This document shows positions 32,855 to 43,822 of a DNA stretch of 64,000 nt, piece after piece. The DNA comes from Pyropia yezoensis (lineage: Eukaryota > Rhodophyta > Bangiophyceae > Bangiales > Bangiaceae), in the NCBI GenBank assembly GCA_009829735.1, contig CM020620.1, positions 26,506,951-26,570,950 on the forward strand, in the 5' to 3' direction. The translations under genes and the position numbers were made by a program. The notes under the pieces were generated by a model that saw only the letters and a program-made list of their open reading frames with translations, searched no databases and was not told the origin of the DNA. The first letter of the stretch is position 1; every line of letters begins with the position of its first letter.

Positions 32855-34825
32855 ATGTCATACGGATCGTCAGCCAACATGGCTAGCTCGGACCCCCCGT
32901 CGTCCGGGGAGTACACGGGTGACGCACGTACTTCAGTGCCTCTGAATACTGGTGAGACACAGGTGGGTTTACCTGGGGTCGCAGAGGGACTAGAGGTCCC
33001 TCAAGCCAGCAGGACTGGAAGTGCGGGCGGGCAACAGGCCACCCCGACTCAGTCGGGAGTTCACTCGGGTGACACTTCTGATGTGAGTGGGCCGAAGTCT
33101 GGCCACCATGTGGTATACTCAACGGGAACGTCCCAAGGGGTGAGGACTGTCCCCGCGGGTTCCACTCGGGTTGGAGCCAACTTTGGCTTGGAGCCGTCGC
33201 CAACTAGGCTTTCGGAGGACGGCGGACCTCCGTTCGTCGGCGATGGGCTCGCGCCCATGCCCCCGGTTGAGACCCCTGAGGATCGTGGTTACCCCTCAGG
33301 TGGACTCCCGGAGGCGGACCGAGACTCAACTGGAGTCGACAATCCACTCCTCGCGGAAGCTGTCTGTCGGGAGGCGACCAATGTGTTGCGGCAGACTTTG
33401 CCGGACCTGGTGGTCACGATGACGAATACTATTCTGAATCAGATTGTGGCGAGTTTGCCAGATGGCCTTAATGACCAGACCGGATCGGGGCTTTCGAGCC
33501 CGCAGGCGCAGGGGGAATCCCTCCTCACGCCTTTCTCAGGTCGCCCCGAACAGGGGGCGACACCTGTGACTCCCAACGAGGGAGCCACACCATACTCAGT
33601 GGGGCGTAAGCCCTTCACGGGTGAGTTTCCCCCGGGAACGCCGGCGGCTATACCGAGCTCGCCGCGCCAGACTACAGGCACTGAGGGTCAACTTACCCCA
33701 GTGCCACAGCGGCTGTTCCCTCAACGTGAGGTGCCGCCCAAGATCCAGGTAGCCAACCCGGTCTACCAGAGGATCTTTGATTGTGAGACCTACGCCCTCC
33801 ACAACAAGTCGGTGGCGTATGGTCCTGACCAGGCCCGAGCCATGGGCCGTGCCAAGAAGAACGCATTTCACTCTTTTGGGCACAAAGCGGAGTGGGATGG
33901 AACTCCCCCCCTCCGTGTCTTTGAGTTCCTACGTCGTTTCACAAAAGCCTGTTAAGACAATGCCATAAGTGAAGGCATGGCTTTCTATATGCTACAGGAG
34001 TTCACGAAGGGCGACCTGCGGACAGAACCTATGTCCGTCATGCCCAGCTCCTCAAGGGGAGGCGCTGGTGAGGTGACGTCCTATTTGGAGCTCTTCAACT
34101 GGTTGTTGAGAGCCATGGTTGATGAAGCGGCGTTGGCTTCTCAAGCTGAGGAGTTTACGCAAGCCCATCAGGAGGAGGCGGAGGACGAGTTGTCCTTTGC
34201 GGAGCGAGTTCGTAAGCTCAACAATCTTTGTGGGTTTCTTCATCCACAAGCTGTGGTGAAGAGTCGGTTTGTGGAGGGACTCCATTGGTCAGTCCGGATG
34301 GAGACCCGGGAGCATAACACTGCCTGGGCGACCCTGGCCGAGTTGGCTAGGTTCGCTAACCGCAGAGGCGAGGCCTTCCGCAAGTTGCGGGAGGAACAAC
34401 GCCAGGAGCGTCAGGCCGAGTTGGCCAAGGAACGTGAGGAGGCGCGCCAGGCCAGAGAGTTGAGAGAGGCACGCCGAATCCGCAAGGAAAGGGTGGTAGC
34501 TGCCGTGGGAACTTCCCAGGGTATCTCTTCGTCTTCCCCAGTTGGGAAGACCCCTCCGGGAACTGACAATCGGTGTTGGAACTGCAACTCCGATGGACAC
34601 TGGGCATATGATTGCTCCAAGTTGAGTGAACGCATCCAACAACTTGTTAGGAATGCGAGTAAGAAGTCGGCTTCGAACGAAGTACGTTCACGCCGCGAGG
34701 GTGGGTCTCGACCGGTGGTGGCGGTCGCCACACCCTCGGCGGAGGGGGCGGACACGTCGTCCTCGGACTCGTCGTCTTCTCCTTCGTACTCAGATTCAGA
34801 CGCCAAGTCGGCGGGAAACGAATGA
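32855..34825 (+). pseudogene. Element D gag with zinc knuckle, one in-frame TAA
   Basis: It starts MSYGSSANMASS at 32855. A long Pro/Gly/Thr-rich N-terminus leads to the core FDCETYALHNKSVAYG and AEWDGTPPLRVFEFLRRFTKAC. A TAA at 33953-33955 interrupts it where other gags have Asn or Asp, and the frame continues DNAISEGMAFYMLQEFTK. An Arg/Glu-rich helix (34380-34490) and the knuckle CWNCNSDGHWAYDC (about 34577-34618) follow, then an acidic Ser-rich end. It stops at TGA 34823-34825, overlapping the pol ATG as ATGA. Without the TAA it would be about 656 residues. Confidence 0.88.
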
Positions 34826-34858
34826 CCGTTGGAGCTGGTCGTCCGAAGCTCACAACGG
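34813..34858 (+). promoter_or_regulatory. Element D gag/pol -1 frameshift signal
   Basis: GGGAAAC (34813-34819) is read G-GGA-AAC, the canonical X-XXY-YYZ form. It is followed by GAA and the TGA stop. After a 6-nt spacer, CCGTTG+GAGCT (34826-34836) pairs with AGCTC+CAACGG (34847-34858, one bulged A), an 11-bp stem with a 10-nt loop. Pol is in the -1 frame. Confidence 0.8.
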
Positions 34859-37800
34859 CAGCCTCGGCCAAGTGGGTCAAGAGGACGAACCAACCCTGCC
34901 GGATACTGCGGCGACCTAAGGGAGTCCGCCCACCTCGGGTAGGACTCCCCAAGAACGTAAACCCACGTCGGGTCACCGCGGTGCTGACGGGTGAGAACTT
35001 CCAGGTGGCTGGACGGGTGCAACTTGCCCCCGGCCGCGCCTGTTGTGCCCGTATCGTACTTGATACCGGGTCAGGAGCCTCCTTGATACGCAAGTCGCTA
35101 TTACCAAAGGAGATGAAGCTCCAACACTGGAAGTCTAAAGCTGACCATCTGATCAATATCAATGGTGGGGTACTTCCCATCGTTGGTGCCGTGACCCTAC
35201 CAACTAGGTTGGGGACCCATGAGGTCAACGTGACCTATGGAGTAGTTGAGAAAATATCGGTACCCCTGCTTCTGGGTACCCCTTATGTTGTAAATCAAGT
35301 GCCTTCGATTTGTGGCCCTGAGTACTGGGTCAAGTTCATGAATGGGGAAACCATCCCCATCCTTGGTAAGGGAAAGTCTGTGGCTCCTGTGACAGTCTCA
35401 CAGTCGAAGCCTGTTTGCTCTGTGAGAGAAGGGTTTACTGCTACCCTGCGTTTAGCCCGTAAAGTCACGTTGCCCCCAAACTCGGTGGCGCACGTCGACG
35501 TTGTAACTGATTATACGGGGAGCGGGTTGGTGCACGCTCACCCCCGTCTTGCTCGCAAGCACCAAGTGCATGTTGCCCTTGGCACGATGGACTCCAAAGC
35601 CGGAATCCCGTGGAGGATCCAGGTGATGAACCTCAACTCGTCGCCCAAGTACTTCAAGTCGGGAGCCAAGTTCGGCTATATCGACCAACATGAGGGACCG
35701 GTAGTAGCGGTCACCCTCAACGAGGGCGCGAGTAGCAACCCGAAGTCCGGAAAGGAGAAGCATCAAGCCAAGTCGGCCGCCTCTCCTCGGCCCCATGTGA
35801 ACATGGAGGGTGTTCCACCCAGGTTGAGGGTTCAAGTTGAACGCCTCTTGGACCAATACCACAGGTTGTGGGACGGTCAATTGGGACTCATGAGAGCCAC
35901 CCAACACCGGATCGAGTTGAAGCCCGGTGCACCCCCTATACGCCAACAACCGTATAGGCGAGGACCTCGTTCAAGGGCCCTCGTTAAGGAGCAAGTTGCT
36001 CGCATGGAGGCCCTCGATGTGATCGAGGCCAGTAACGCCGAGTGGGCGAGTCCGGTGGTTATGGTCCCCAAAGCTGATGGGAATCCACGGTTCGGTATCG
36101 ACTACCGTAAGCTCAACGAGAGCACGGTGAAGGACAGTTATCCCCTACCTAGGATGGATGACTGTCTGGACTCTCTGGGGGAGGCAAACGTGTTCTCTAC
36201 AATGGACTGTAACGCGAAGTACTGGCAAATTCCCATTGCCCCGAAGGACAGGCATAAAACTACCTTTACCTGTCACTGTGGTACCTACCAATGCAAGCGA
36301 CTACCGTTTGGACTGTGTAACGCGCCGGCAACTTTCCAGCGCGCTATGGACATGATTCTGGCCGGAGTACGGTGGCAGATCTGTCTCGTGTACCTAGACG
36401 ATATCATTGTGTTCTCCCGAAGTCCGGAGGAACACATTGGCCATCTTGGCCAGGTGTTCAAGCTACTTGCTGACGCCGGTGTATCACTGAAGGCGAGTAA
36501 GTGCCACCTCTTCACTCAAGAGGTGGAGTACTTGGGACATGTTGTCCGTCCGGGGCGTCTCAGTGTCAACGAGAAAAACTTGAGGGCCATCCGTAAGGCT
36601 CAGTACCCCCGGACACAGACCCAGATGAGGAGCTTCCTCGGGATGTGTAACGTGTACCGACGTTTCACCAAGGGCTTCGCCAAGGTGGCGAAGCCATTGA
36701 ATGAGCTAGTTAGCTCAACGCTACCGAAGAACCTGCCTCCCCCAAGTCGGGTGGAGCAGGAATCCTTTGAGACTCTTCGGGACCTTCTGCTGAAGCCCCC
36801 CATCTTGGCTATTCCCAGGTTGGGAGGCCACTACATCCTGGATGTGGACGCTAGCTACGACCAACTTGGTTGTGTGTTGCTTCAGCAGCAGCCGGACAAG
36901 GAGTACTTGCCGGTAAGATACTTCAGCAAGGGGCTGAACTCGGCCGAGAAGAACAACGGAGTCACCGAGTTGGAAGGACTCGCAGTGGTGTGGGCGGTGA
37001 CGTCACTTCGTCACTACCTAGAGGGTGAGAAGTTCCTCATCCGCTGTGACCACCGCGCGTTGCAGTTCATCTTCAAGACGGATTGTACGAACACTCGTCT
37101 CAACCGGTGGAGGGTGCGACTGGCACCCTTCAACTTTGATATTGAGTACCGACCTGGCAGGCAACATGCCCTGGCCGACGGCCTTTCTCGGGTACCTACC
37201 GAGGGGCTGGACACTAACCCAGTCGATGAGGACATCCCCATCGTGGGGGTAGTCACGCGCTCGAGACAGGAGTTGAACCCCGAGGCGCCAGGGAACAAGA
37301 AGTACTTGCCCCTGTCCCTGGACGAGGTGGTGAAGGCCCAGGCCGAGGATCCCTTCTGCAAGTCGCAGAGGGATACACTGGATACAGTGGCGGAGACGCG
37401 GTTCTTTTTCGGAGACGATGGCCTCCTCATGAGGAGGGGGGTATTCCAGGGGACCGAACAACTTGTCGCCGCCGCATCCCTCAAGGACGGTATCCTTGAG
37501 AGGGAGCATAATGCGCCCACAGGTGGACACCTGGGCTCTAGTAAACTGTACCAGACCCTGAGGACCAGGTACTACTGGCCGTCCATGGTGGTGGACATCT
37601 ACAGTTGGGTGGCTGCCTGCACAAGTTGTGCGCAGAACCGTCTGATGGAACGGCGGCCTACTACGGCTATGCTATTGTTCCCGGCCAAGGAGCCCTTTGC
37701 CGCGTTGGCGATGGACATCCTTGGGCCACTGCCAGTGACCGAGGAGGGCAACCAGTACCTCCTGGTTATCTGCGACCGCTTCACGAAACTTACGCGAGCG

Positions 37801-38805
37801 ATCCCACTGGCAGAGATCACGGCCATGTCGGTCGTGTCAGCCTTCCTAGATCACTGGGTTGCCGCGTATGGCACTCCGGATAGTACACTATCGGACAATG
37901 GACCGCAATTTGCGTCTGTACTGTTTCAGGGAGTGCTGGATATGTTGGGGGTTAAGGCAAACTATGCCACCCCCTACCACCCACAAACTAATGGGCAGGT
38001 GGAGCGCTTCAACAAAACTATTGTTCGGCAGCTGCGCCACTATGTGAGTGAGCATGTGAAAACGTGGGACCAATACATTTCTATTTTTACCACTGCCTAC
38101 AATTCGCAGGCTCACTCATCTACCGGGGAAGCACCCCTCGCTTTTGTGACCCCCCGTCGCGTGCGGTCTATTGCCGTGCGGCGGCCACTCCCAACTAGGT
38201 AGGATGGTGGCAGTACGCCTACTCCTACTGAGAGTAAGGCGGAGTTCGCTGCTAGGCTTGAAAACCTCATCCCTAAAGTCAGGGCTGAGATGGACAAAGC
38301 ACAAAAGCGCTACAAGCGTACCTTTGACAAAAAGGTGCGCAATGCTAAGCATGTCCCCGAGCAGGGTGACTGGGTACTGGTTCACTCACACACCCTAACT
38401 GGGGGTAAGTTGGTATTCCAGACGAAGGGGCCGTACCAGGTCCTTCGTACTGATGGGCGGCGCTTCACCATCGAAAGTGACGATGGGGTCCGCACAGTGA
38501 ACGGACAGGACGTGGTCAAAGTTGCACCACCGCCTGCAGGCGACCCAGCTTGGGCGCGGGCGCTGGAAGCGTGGCGCCTCCCCTCGCTGCCTGCGGCCAA
38601 ACAGGGCCCGCAGGAGTACGTGTTCGATAAGTTCATCGACCACGGCTGGGATGAGGACACTAACCGCCTCATGTTGAGGGTGCGTTGGTTCGGCTACAAA
38701 GCCAAGGATGATACGTGGGAGTATGTGGGGGACCTTCCCGCTGAGAAGGTCCGGGCATACTGTGCCCGGAATGAGATAGACCCTAACAGCCCCCCCTCAA
38801 CGTGA
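34822..38805 (+). pseudogene. Element D pol: protease to chromodomain, one in-frame TAG
   Basis: Protease VLDTGSGASLIRKSLLPK (about 35055-35110). RT has FGIDYRKLNESTVKDSYPLPRM and VYLDDIIVFS (about 36390-36420). RNase H has ILDVDASYDQLGC, TELEGLAVVWAV and RCDHRALQF. Integrase has the finger NAPTGGHLGSSK and CTSCAQN, then MDILGPLP, LSDNGPQF and NGQVERFN. TAG at 38200-38202 falls between integrase and chromodomain; the same frame continues through MDKAQKRYKRTF to the chromodomain YVFDKFIDHGWDED, LRVRWFGYKAKDDTWEY and stops at 38805. Catalytic residues look intact. Expected role: reverse transcription and integration of the element. Confidence 0.92.
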
Positions 38806-38916
38806 GGGAAGGCCGAGCAACAGTGCGAAGAGAGTGCTTCAAGTCGAAGTGGTACGCAGAGTGGCTTTTAACTACAGCCCTAACCCTCACACTCTCACAA
38901 CAAAGGCAGCTGCCAA
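38806..38916. other. Element D, gap between convergent pol and aORF stops
   Basis: 111 bp with no ORF, where the two opposing transcripts would have to terminate or overlap. Poly(A)-like signals are not obvious. Confidence 0.5.
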
Positions 38917-40860
38917 CTAGGAATGCATGCTAGACTCTCCAACCCCACGGCCCTCGCCCTCACGTGGAGGCGAGCGGCGAGACCCACGGCGATAGCGCTC
39001 CCCACCAGTCGGCGGGGCCGGCGGCTCCAAGTCGGAACCGTCACGCCTCTCACGGTCGCGCAAGTGGCGACGACCGCGGCTGCTCTTCTGCTTAGTCTTG
39101 CGCGCAAGTTGGCGACGCAGACGCCGGACTGACTCCGACTCTGACGGAGTCGAGGACTCCGAGACGGAGTAAGACAACTCGTCTTCCGACACGGAGGGAG
39201 AACGCCGCGAGCGTCGGCGACGACGGCGAGGAGGCGAGTATGCCCGGCTCGCACGACGTTTGCCACGCCCAAGTGGGGCTGGCTGGGGCATAAGAGCCCC
39301 AATGCGAGCCAACTCGGCTGTCATAAACTCCGCCACCGACTCGCAACTCGCGGTCACCACTGCAGTACGAACGCGCTCCTAAAGTTGAGGAGTCTCGGAA
39401 GTTTGAAGGGTTGCGGTCGACGCGGCCAACCAGGAAATGGTGCGCACCAACGTGGTGATCATCATCTCTGAGGTCAGAGGCGTGGGCGGTAACACCAACT
39501 TGGGGTATACCGTCAGAAGAGTGGCCCCCAAGTTGGGAGACACCGGGGTGGACGACTCAACGGCCACGATAATCGGGATGTTCCCGTGAGGCTGGAAAGG
39601 AACAGGAGGAAGCGGAGGGGCACGCCGAGGTGGCGGTACCCGGGTGTAACTGCGACCCCGACTTGGGGCCCCCGCAGTGGGTTGAGTCATATGGTCATCA
39701 TAGGACGGCACGGCCATAACTATGGGCTTGTCCGGGGGTGGCGCAGTGTGGCGATCCACCCCCGGGGCATACGGGTAGTCCCCGATGCCCAACCCCTCTC
39801 GTAGGACCACACGGCCGTCGTGAAGTTCACGAGCGACCCACACGAACTGGCGAAGTGCGCCATCGTCCTTGGGCCCACGAGTGGGGCGGCGCAACTTGTG
39901 CTCAATGCTCTCCCACTCGATAAACTTATGGAGCCGGAGCATCTCCTCAAGTAGAGTGAGTTGTCCTGATGAGCACCCCTCAGCAACTAGCTGAGGGGTG
40001 AGCTGTTCCAAACCTTGGATAAGCCGGAGGGGGAGATGCCAGAGCATCCCCCGCCGCTGAACACAAGACACCCAGGTCGACATGACCTCGAGGAGCCACT
40101 GGGTGGCCAACATGGCCCACACCAGATGTTCCGGGCTAGCCGTCAACATGACGGAGCCGAAGTGGTCGAGCAACCGTGGCAGCAACGCCGGGAACCCGTA
40201 GGGGACCTCAACTTGAGACCACCACTCGGGCTTCTTCGGGTAGTACTGCTCCTTACTGGCAGCAGACTGCTGAGGAAACTCAAGTTGAGCCGCGGTCACC
40301 AAGTAGGGACCTCGCCGGAAGTCCTTCTCCATCCGCACATCAAAGTGATGAGTGTGCGGATCGGCCCCGTGAAGGTACGGGGGGCGAGTTGCCAGCGCGT
40401 CCCAAGTAAAGGTTGGCAAGTCGCCGGGACCCGGGATAGTTCCCCCGCGGTCCACCATGGCCTTGGCCCGCTGAACGTCCTCGAACTCCTCATCGTCCAG
40501 GAAGGCAAACTGGTCCGTCCTGAAGCCGGCAGGGAACCCGACCCTACGGGGATACTTCTCCCGTAGGCGGTCCCATACCCGACCCATCGCTGGGCCAAGT
40601 CGGCCACAGCGAAGAGCAGTCAACCCCTCCTCATACAGAGGCCAAGCGGGGTAAAACCACCGCCCCAAGGCCTCACGCGGGACAACTTGTCCCGACTCCG
40701 GGGGAGATCCCGCCGTCAACCCAAAGCCGGGTGACGCGGGAGTCCCATCCCCCGGAGCGATCGCGGAGCCCCCGCCGGAAGTCCCGGCGGGCGCTGCACC
40801 GTAGGAGGTGTCCTCCATACGTTCATCGAGGGGGTCCGTCTCCACCCCCGGGGTCGCCAT
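38917..40860 (-). pseudogene. Element D antisense ORF (aORF), one in-frame TAG
   Basis: I chose the ATG at 40860 (MATPGVETDPLDERMED) because it matches the C aORF start; an open frame extends further upstream to 41031. Core: GRWFYPAWPLYEEG, AFLDDEEFEDVQRA, GPYLVTAAQLEF, YYPKKPEWWSQVEVPYG, QWLLEVMSTWV, LRQFVWVARELHDGRVVLREG, GDYPYAPGVD. TAG at 39381-39379 interrupts the frame, which continues with an SR/RS-rich basic tail (RRRRRRSRRSPSVSEDELSYS) to 38917. Full length would be about 647 residues. The Arg/Ser tail suggests RNA or nuclear association, but this is inference. No known domain recognised. Confidence 0.65.
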
Positions 40861-41185
40861 GGCTCTCCCCAAGTTGGGGACAGACGCCCTGGCTACAGCG
40901 GCATGAGACCCGCCTCGAGTTGAGGGGGACTCGGATCGTGGGTAGACGGGTGGCCTCCCCAGCGTGGGGCGGCCCAGGGGAAGGTGAAGGGGATGTGGTG
41001 GTGGTGGTGAAGTGAGAACCGGGGAGAGCAAGCTGCCAAATGGGCAAGCTTGAGGAGAGGGGCGGTCAACGCGACCGCCTCCACACCCGCGTTACGTACT
41101 CGAGGGGGGACAGCAAGTCGCGCCCCCAACGCCGAGACGTGCGTTTACGCACCCCCTCACAGGGCCGACCGGGTCGGTCGGAATT
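40861..41185 (-). other. Element D, between aORF start and 3' LTR
   Basis: Probable upstream region of the aORF. An open antisense frame extends to 41031, but it is Pro/His-rich and not matched in C. Confidence 0.4.
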
Positions 41186-41198
41186 GAGGAGAGGGGAG
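41186..41198 (+). promoter_or_regulatory. Element D polypurine tract
   Basis: GAGGAGAGGGGAG immediately precedes the 3' LTR, the expected site for plus-strand DNA priming. Confidence 0.8.
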
Positions 41199-41668
41199 TG
41201 TGGCAGTATTGACCCCCAGGTAGGGGGGCAACACGTGCCATGCAAGGGGCGGCAGGCCACTGGCCTGATCCGTTCCTCCCCCTGCATTTGGGTCCATATT
41301 CCCTAAGTTTGGGATAGTTAGCTTAGTAGTAAATCCAACTTGGATTTGAGGGTTTTCTGCATTTATCGTCTTGAATTTTCGTGTGGCCCGGTGGGCAGGT
41401 GCTGGGGTGGGAGATTCTGAGTGGCGAGATTCTGAGGGGACCCTGGGGGGATAAGGGGAGGGACAGCGGGGCTTGGCCCTGCGTCCCCGTCCCGACCAAG
41501 AAACTGTTGGACCACACACCATCTTCTTGTTTGTCAGTGGGGGGATTGCCCCACAACAGGGATAGAGTGTGTGCGACTTGCACTTCTTCCGGTTCCCCCC
41601 GACACGGGAGGCAGGCCTTGTACACCGACCCAACTTGGGTGCCGTGTGTGCGAGAGGTTTTTGCCACA
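41199..41668 (+). repeat. Element D 3' LTR (470 bp)
   Basis: Matches 32290-32759 with about six substitutions and the same TGTGGC/GCCACA ends. Confidence 0.95.
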
Positions 41669-41673
41669 ACTGC
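41669..41673 (+). repeat. Target-site duplication of element D, right copy
   Basis: ACTGC, identical to 32285-32289. Confidence 0.9.
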
Positions 41674-42025
41674 TTGTTGCTGGAGGACGGGGACAACGCG
41701 TTCCAGCGATCCGCGTGCGCCACGACGGCGTCGTCTGGCTCTCCTGCACGCACATGTGGACGCTCTTTCCAACTTCTCTTGGTGCCGAGCACACCGCCAT
41801 CATGGCTCGAGTCAAGCGGTCGTCAACCAGTGAGCGGCAGCCACGAACAAGTTAGTTATTACCTGCACTGCGGGACACGGCGGGCAGGCTCGTATATATT
41901 TTTGGCGCCTTGGGACGCGGCGTGCCCTTTGCCGTGCCTCTCTCCGACGTCCACTACCTGGCTAGTACTGACATTCCCTACCCGCATTCTATGCTACTTC
42001 TTGTTCTGCGTACTTTGACTGATGC

Positions 42026-43699
42026 ATGTCTAGACGCGAGCTCCATCCGCACGGCCGCCACTGTCGCTGCCAGCCTGCCTGCCAGCCGTGCAGGCACGGC
42101 GCCTCCCCCTTCCCCCCCCCCCCTCCCCCCCGCTCCCCGCCTCCCATCAACCCTCCAGGCCGCGCTTTCGCCTATGCTTCATCACGCCGCGCGGAAGCCG
42201 CCACCCCTTCTTCCGTGCCAGTCCCCCCGCGAGGCTCCGCTGCGGCCGGCTCTCCGTCGAGCCGCGGTGCAGCAGCCGGCCCATGCCCCCCCCTGGCAGC
42301 GCCAGCACTCGCCGCGGCTGGTGCTCCGTCGGGCCGAGCGGCTTGGCGGCGTCTTCCCAGAGCCTCTCCGGCGGCCGCAGCGTCAAGGGCACTCCGGGAG
42401 GATCCTGGCCGCGGCGCTGACGTGGGACGTGGGGTTGAGGACGATGAAGGCCCCGCGGCATGTGCGCGGGCGGCCGCGGCTGCCGTCCTCTCCGGCCGTC
42501 GTAGCAAGCGTCGCACGAACGGACGGGGGGGCCTTCAAGTTAACAGCAGTTTGGCTCGCACCGTGGATGCACCCGAGAAAACTATTGCCAAGGTTCGGAT
42601 TTTCAAGGACGGACACCTCGGATATTCGGCCTCGGATGCGAAACGTATGCGGGCTCTGTTACGGGACGCCATCAAGGACAACGGTCTACAGCCTGGCGTC
42701 TCTTTCACCAGACAATCTGCAGACAGCCTGTGCCACGCCGTGTTGTACGTGGAGCAGCGTGAGCCGCCTCTGGCGACGTGTCGCAACAGTTGGGGGGCCT
42801 GCTCCTTACTTTCCCGTGGCATGTCGTACCGCATGAGCGGCGGGAGCCACTCGGCGTCGGTGGGAGTGGCCGGGCGTGGCGGTGCCAGCGGCGCATTGGG
42901 TACCGCGGCGCGCCGAATGGAAAGGGAACCTGTTGTGGGGACCATGACAGCAGATCGTGACACGCCGGGGGGGGGGGGGGGCGCTACGCTGAGGGCGGGG
43001 GTAGAAGAGGGCACCTGTGGAGGCCGAGGTGGACCAGGGCGGGTGCCGCCAGTGGACACCGGGCGTGTAGGCGGAACGGGTGGAGAAGCTGGAGCTGCCA
43101 CGCGCGGCGGCGGTAGGGGCGTACCAGCTGTGGCCGCGCGGCGCAGCGGCGGCAGGGGCGGACCAGCTGCAGCCGCGCGGTGCGGAGGGGGCAGGGGAGG
43201 AGCAGGTGCTGTGGAGGAAGAAGGGGGGGGAGAGAGGGGGGGGGGCGCTATGGGTGAGTCCGGAGGGTGGGCGGCAGCACCAGGTATTGCTCGCCACGCT
43301 GGCCGTGGCAGGGGCAGTGCGAGTGCAGCTGCTGGGCGGGGCGGTCGCAGGAGCGGAGCACGTGCAGCTGCTCAGCGCGGCGGCGGCTCTGGCGGAGCAG
43401 CGGTTATAGGGGGACGAGGTGGGGGAATGGGGGGGGGGGGGGGCACGCGGGGTGAGAGTGATGGAGTGGGAACGTTTGCGCCGGTCGCCGCTGCGCGAGG
43501 TGGCGTTGGAGGTGGGGCCCCTGCAGCGGTGGTTCGAGGCGGGAGAGGCGGGCGGGGAGCGGGTAGTGTGGGCTCCGCAGCGGTTGGAGGTCGCCGGCGT
43601 GCGCGGGCGGCGGCCGCAGGAGGAGCAGCCGTGCGGGTGGCCACGGCCACCGCCGCCGCAGCGGCGGCGCAGGAGAGTTTTCTCGACGGCCTGCTGTAA
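42026..43699 (+). CDS. Hypothetical ORF, Gly/Arg/Ala-rich (557 codons), doubtful
   Basis: A long plus-strand ORF in GC-rich DNA. The only part that looks like ordinary protein is about residues 185-260 (KTIAKVRIFKDGHLGYSASD, then MRALLRDAIKDNG), just before a very Gly/Arg-rich C-terminal half. The N-terminal 150 residues are Pro/Ala/Arg-rich. Many other frames here are also open because of composition. It might be a host gene or an accessory ORF of the disrupted CACTA element. I do not recognise it. Confidence 0.25.
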   Translation: MSRRELHPHGRHCRCQPACQPCRHGASPFPPPPPPRSPPPINPPGRAFAYASSRRAEAATPSSVPVPPRGSAAAGSPSSRGAAAGPCPPLAAPALAAAGAPSGRAAWRRLPRASPAAAASRALREDPGRGADVGRGVEDDEGPAACARAAAAAVLSGRRSKRRTNGRGGLQVNSSLARTVDAPEKTIAKVRIFKDGHLGYSASDAKRMRALLRDAIKDNGLQPGVSFTRQSADSLCHAVLYVEQREPPLATCRNSWGACSLLSRGMSYRMSGGSHSASVGVAGRGGASGALGTAARRMEREPVVGTMTADRDTPGGGGGATLRAGVEEGTCGGRGGPGRVPPVDTGRVGGTGGEAGAATRGGGRGVPAVAARRSGGRGGPAAAARCGGGRGGAGAVEEEGGGERGGGAMGESGGWAAAPGIARHAGRGRGSASAAAGRGGRRSGARAAAQRGGGSGGAAVIGGRGGGMGGGGGTRGESDGVGTFAPVAAARGGVGGGAPAAVVRGGRGGRGAGSVGSAAVGGRRRARAAAAGGAAVRVATATAAAAAAQESFLDGLL

Positions 43700-43822
43700 A
43701 AATGGCAACATTGTTCGATATGCGTCACTCTCTCTTGCATAGAGCGCATTGGGAAAGCGTGCTTTTGAAACTTTGGACCACGAATGGCGTCGTATGATTG
43801 GCTCCTGAACCAAAAGAACTAC

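Larger units (their letters stand above)
32290..41668 (+). mobile_element. Element D: structurally complete Ty3/gypsy with antisense ORF
   Basis: 9,379 bp, flanked by 470-bp LTRs and a perfect 5-bp target duplication. In order: LTR, primer site, gag, -1 frameshift signal, pol with chromodomain, convergent minus-strand aORF, polypurine tract, LTR. The LTRs differ at about 6 of 470 sites. One in-frame stop each lies in gag (33953), pol (38200) and the aORF (39381), so the copy is dead by point changes only. It is the reference structure for the family in this window. Confidence 0.95.

Noticed and set aside
33953..39381. Stop-codon reassignment in this genome
   Set aside because: All three stops occur as interruptions in dead elements, while host genes here end at normal stops; mutation is simpler.
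42026..43699. Calling the 557-codon ORF a confident host gene
   Set aside because: Mostly Gly/Arg compositional sequence with other frames also open; kept only as doubtful.
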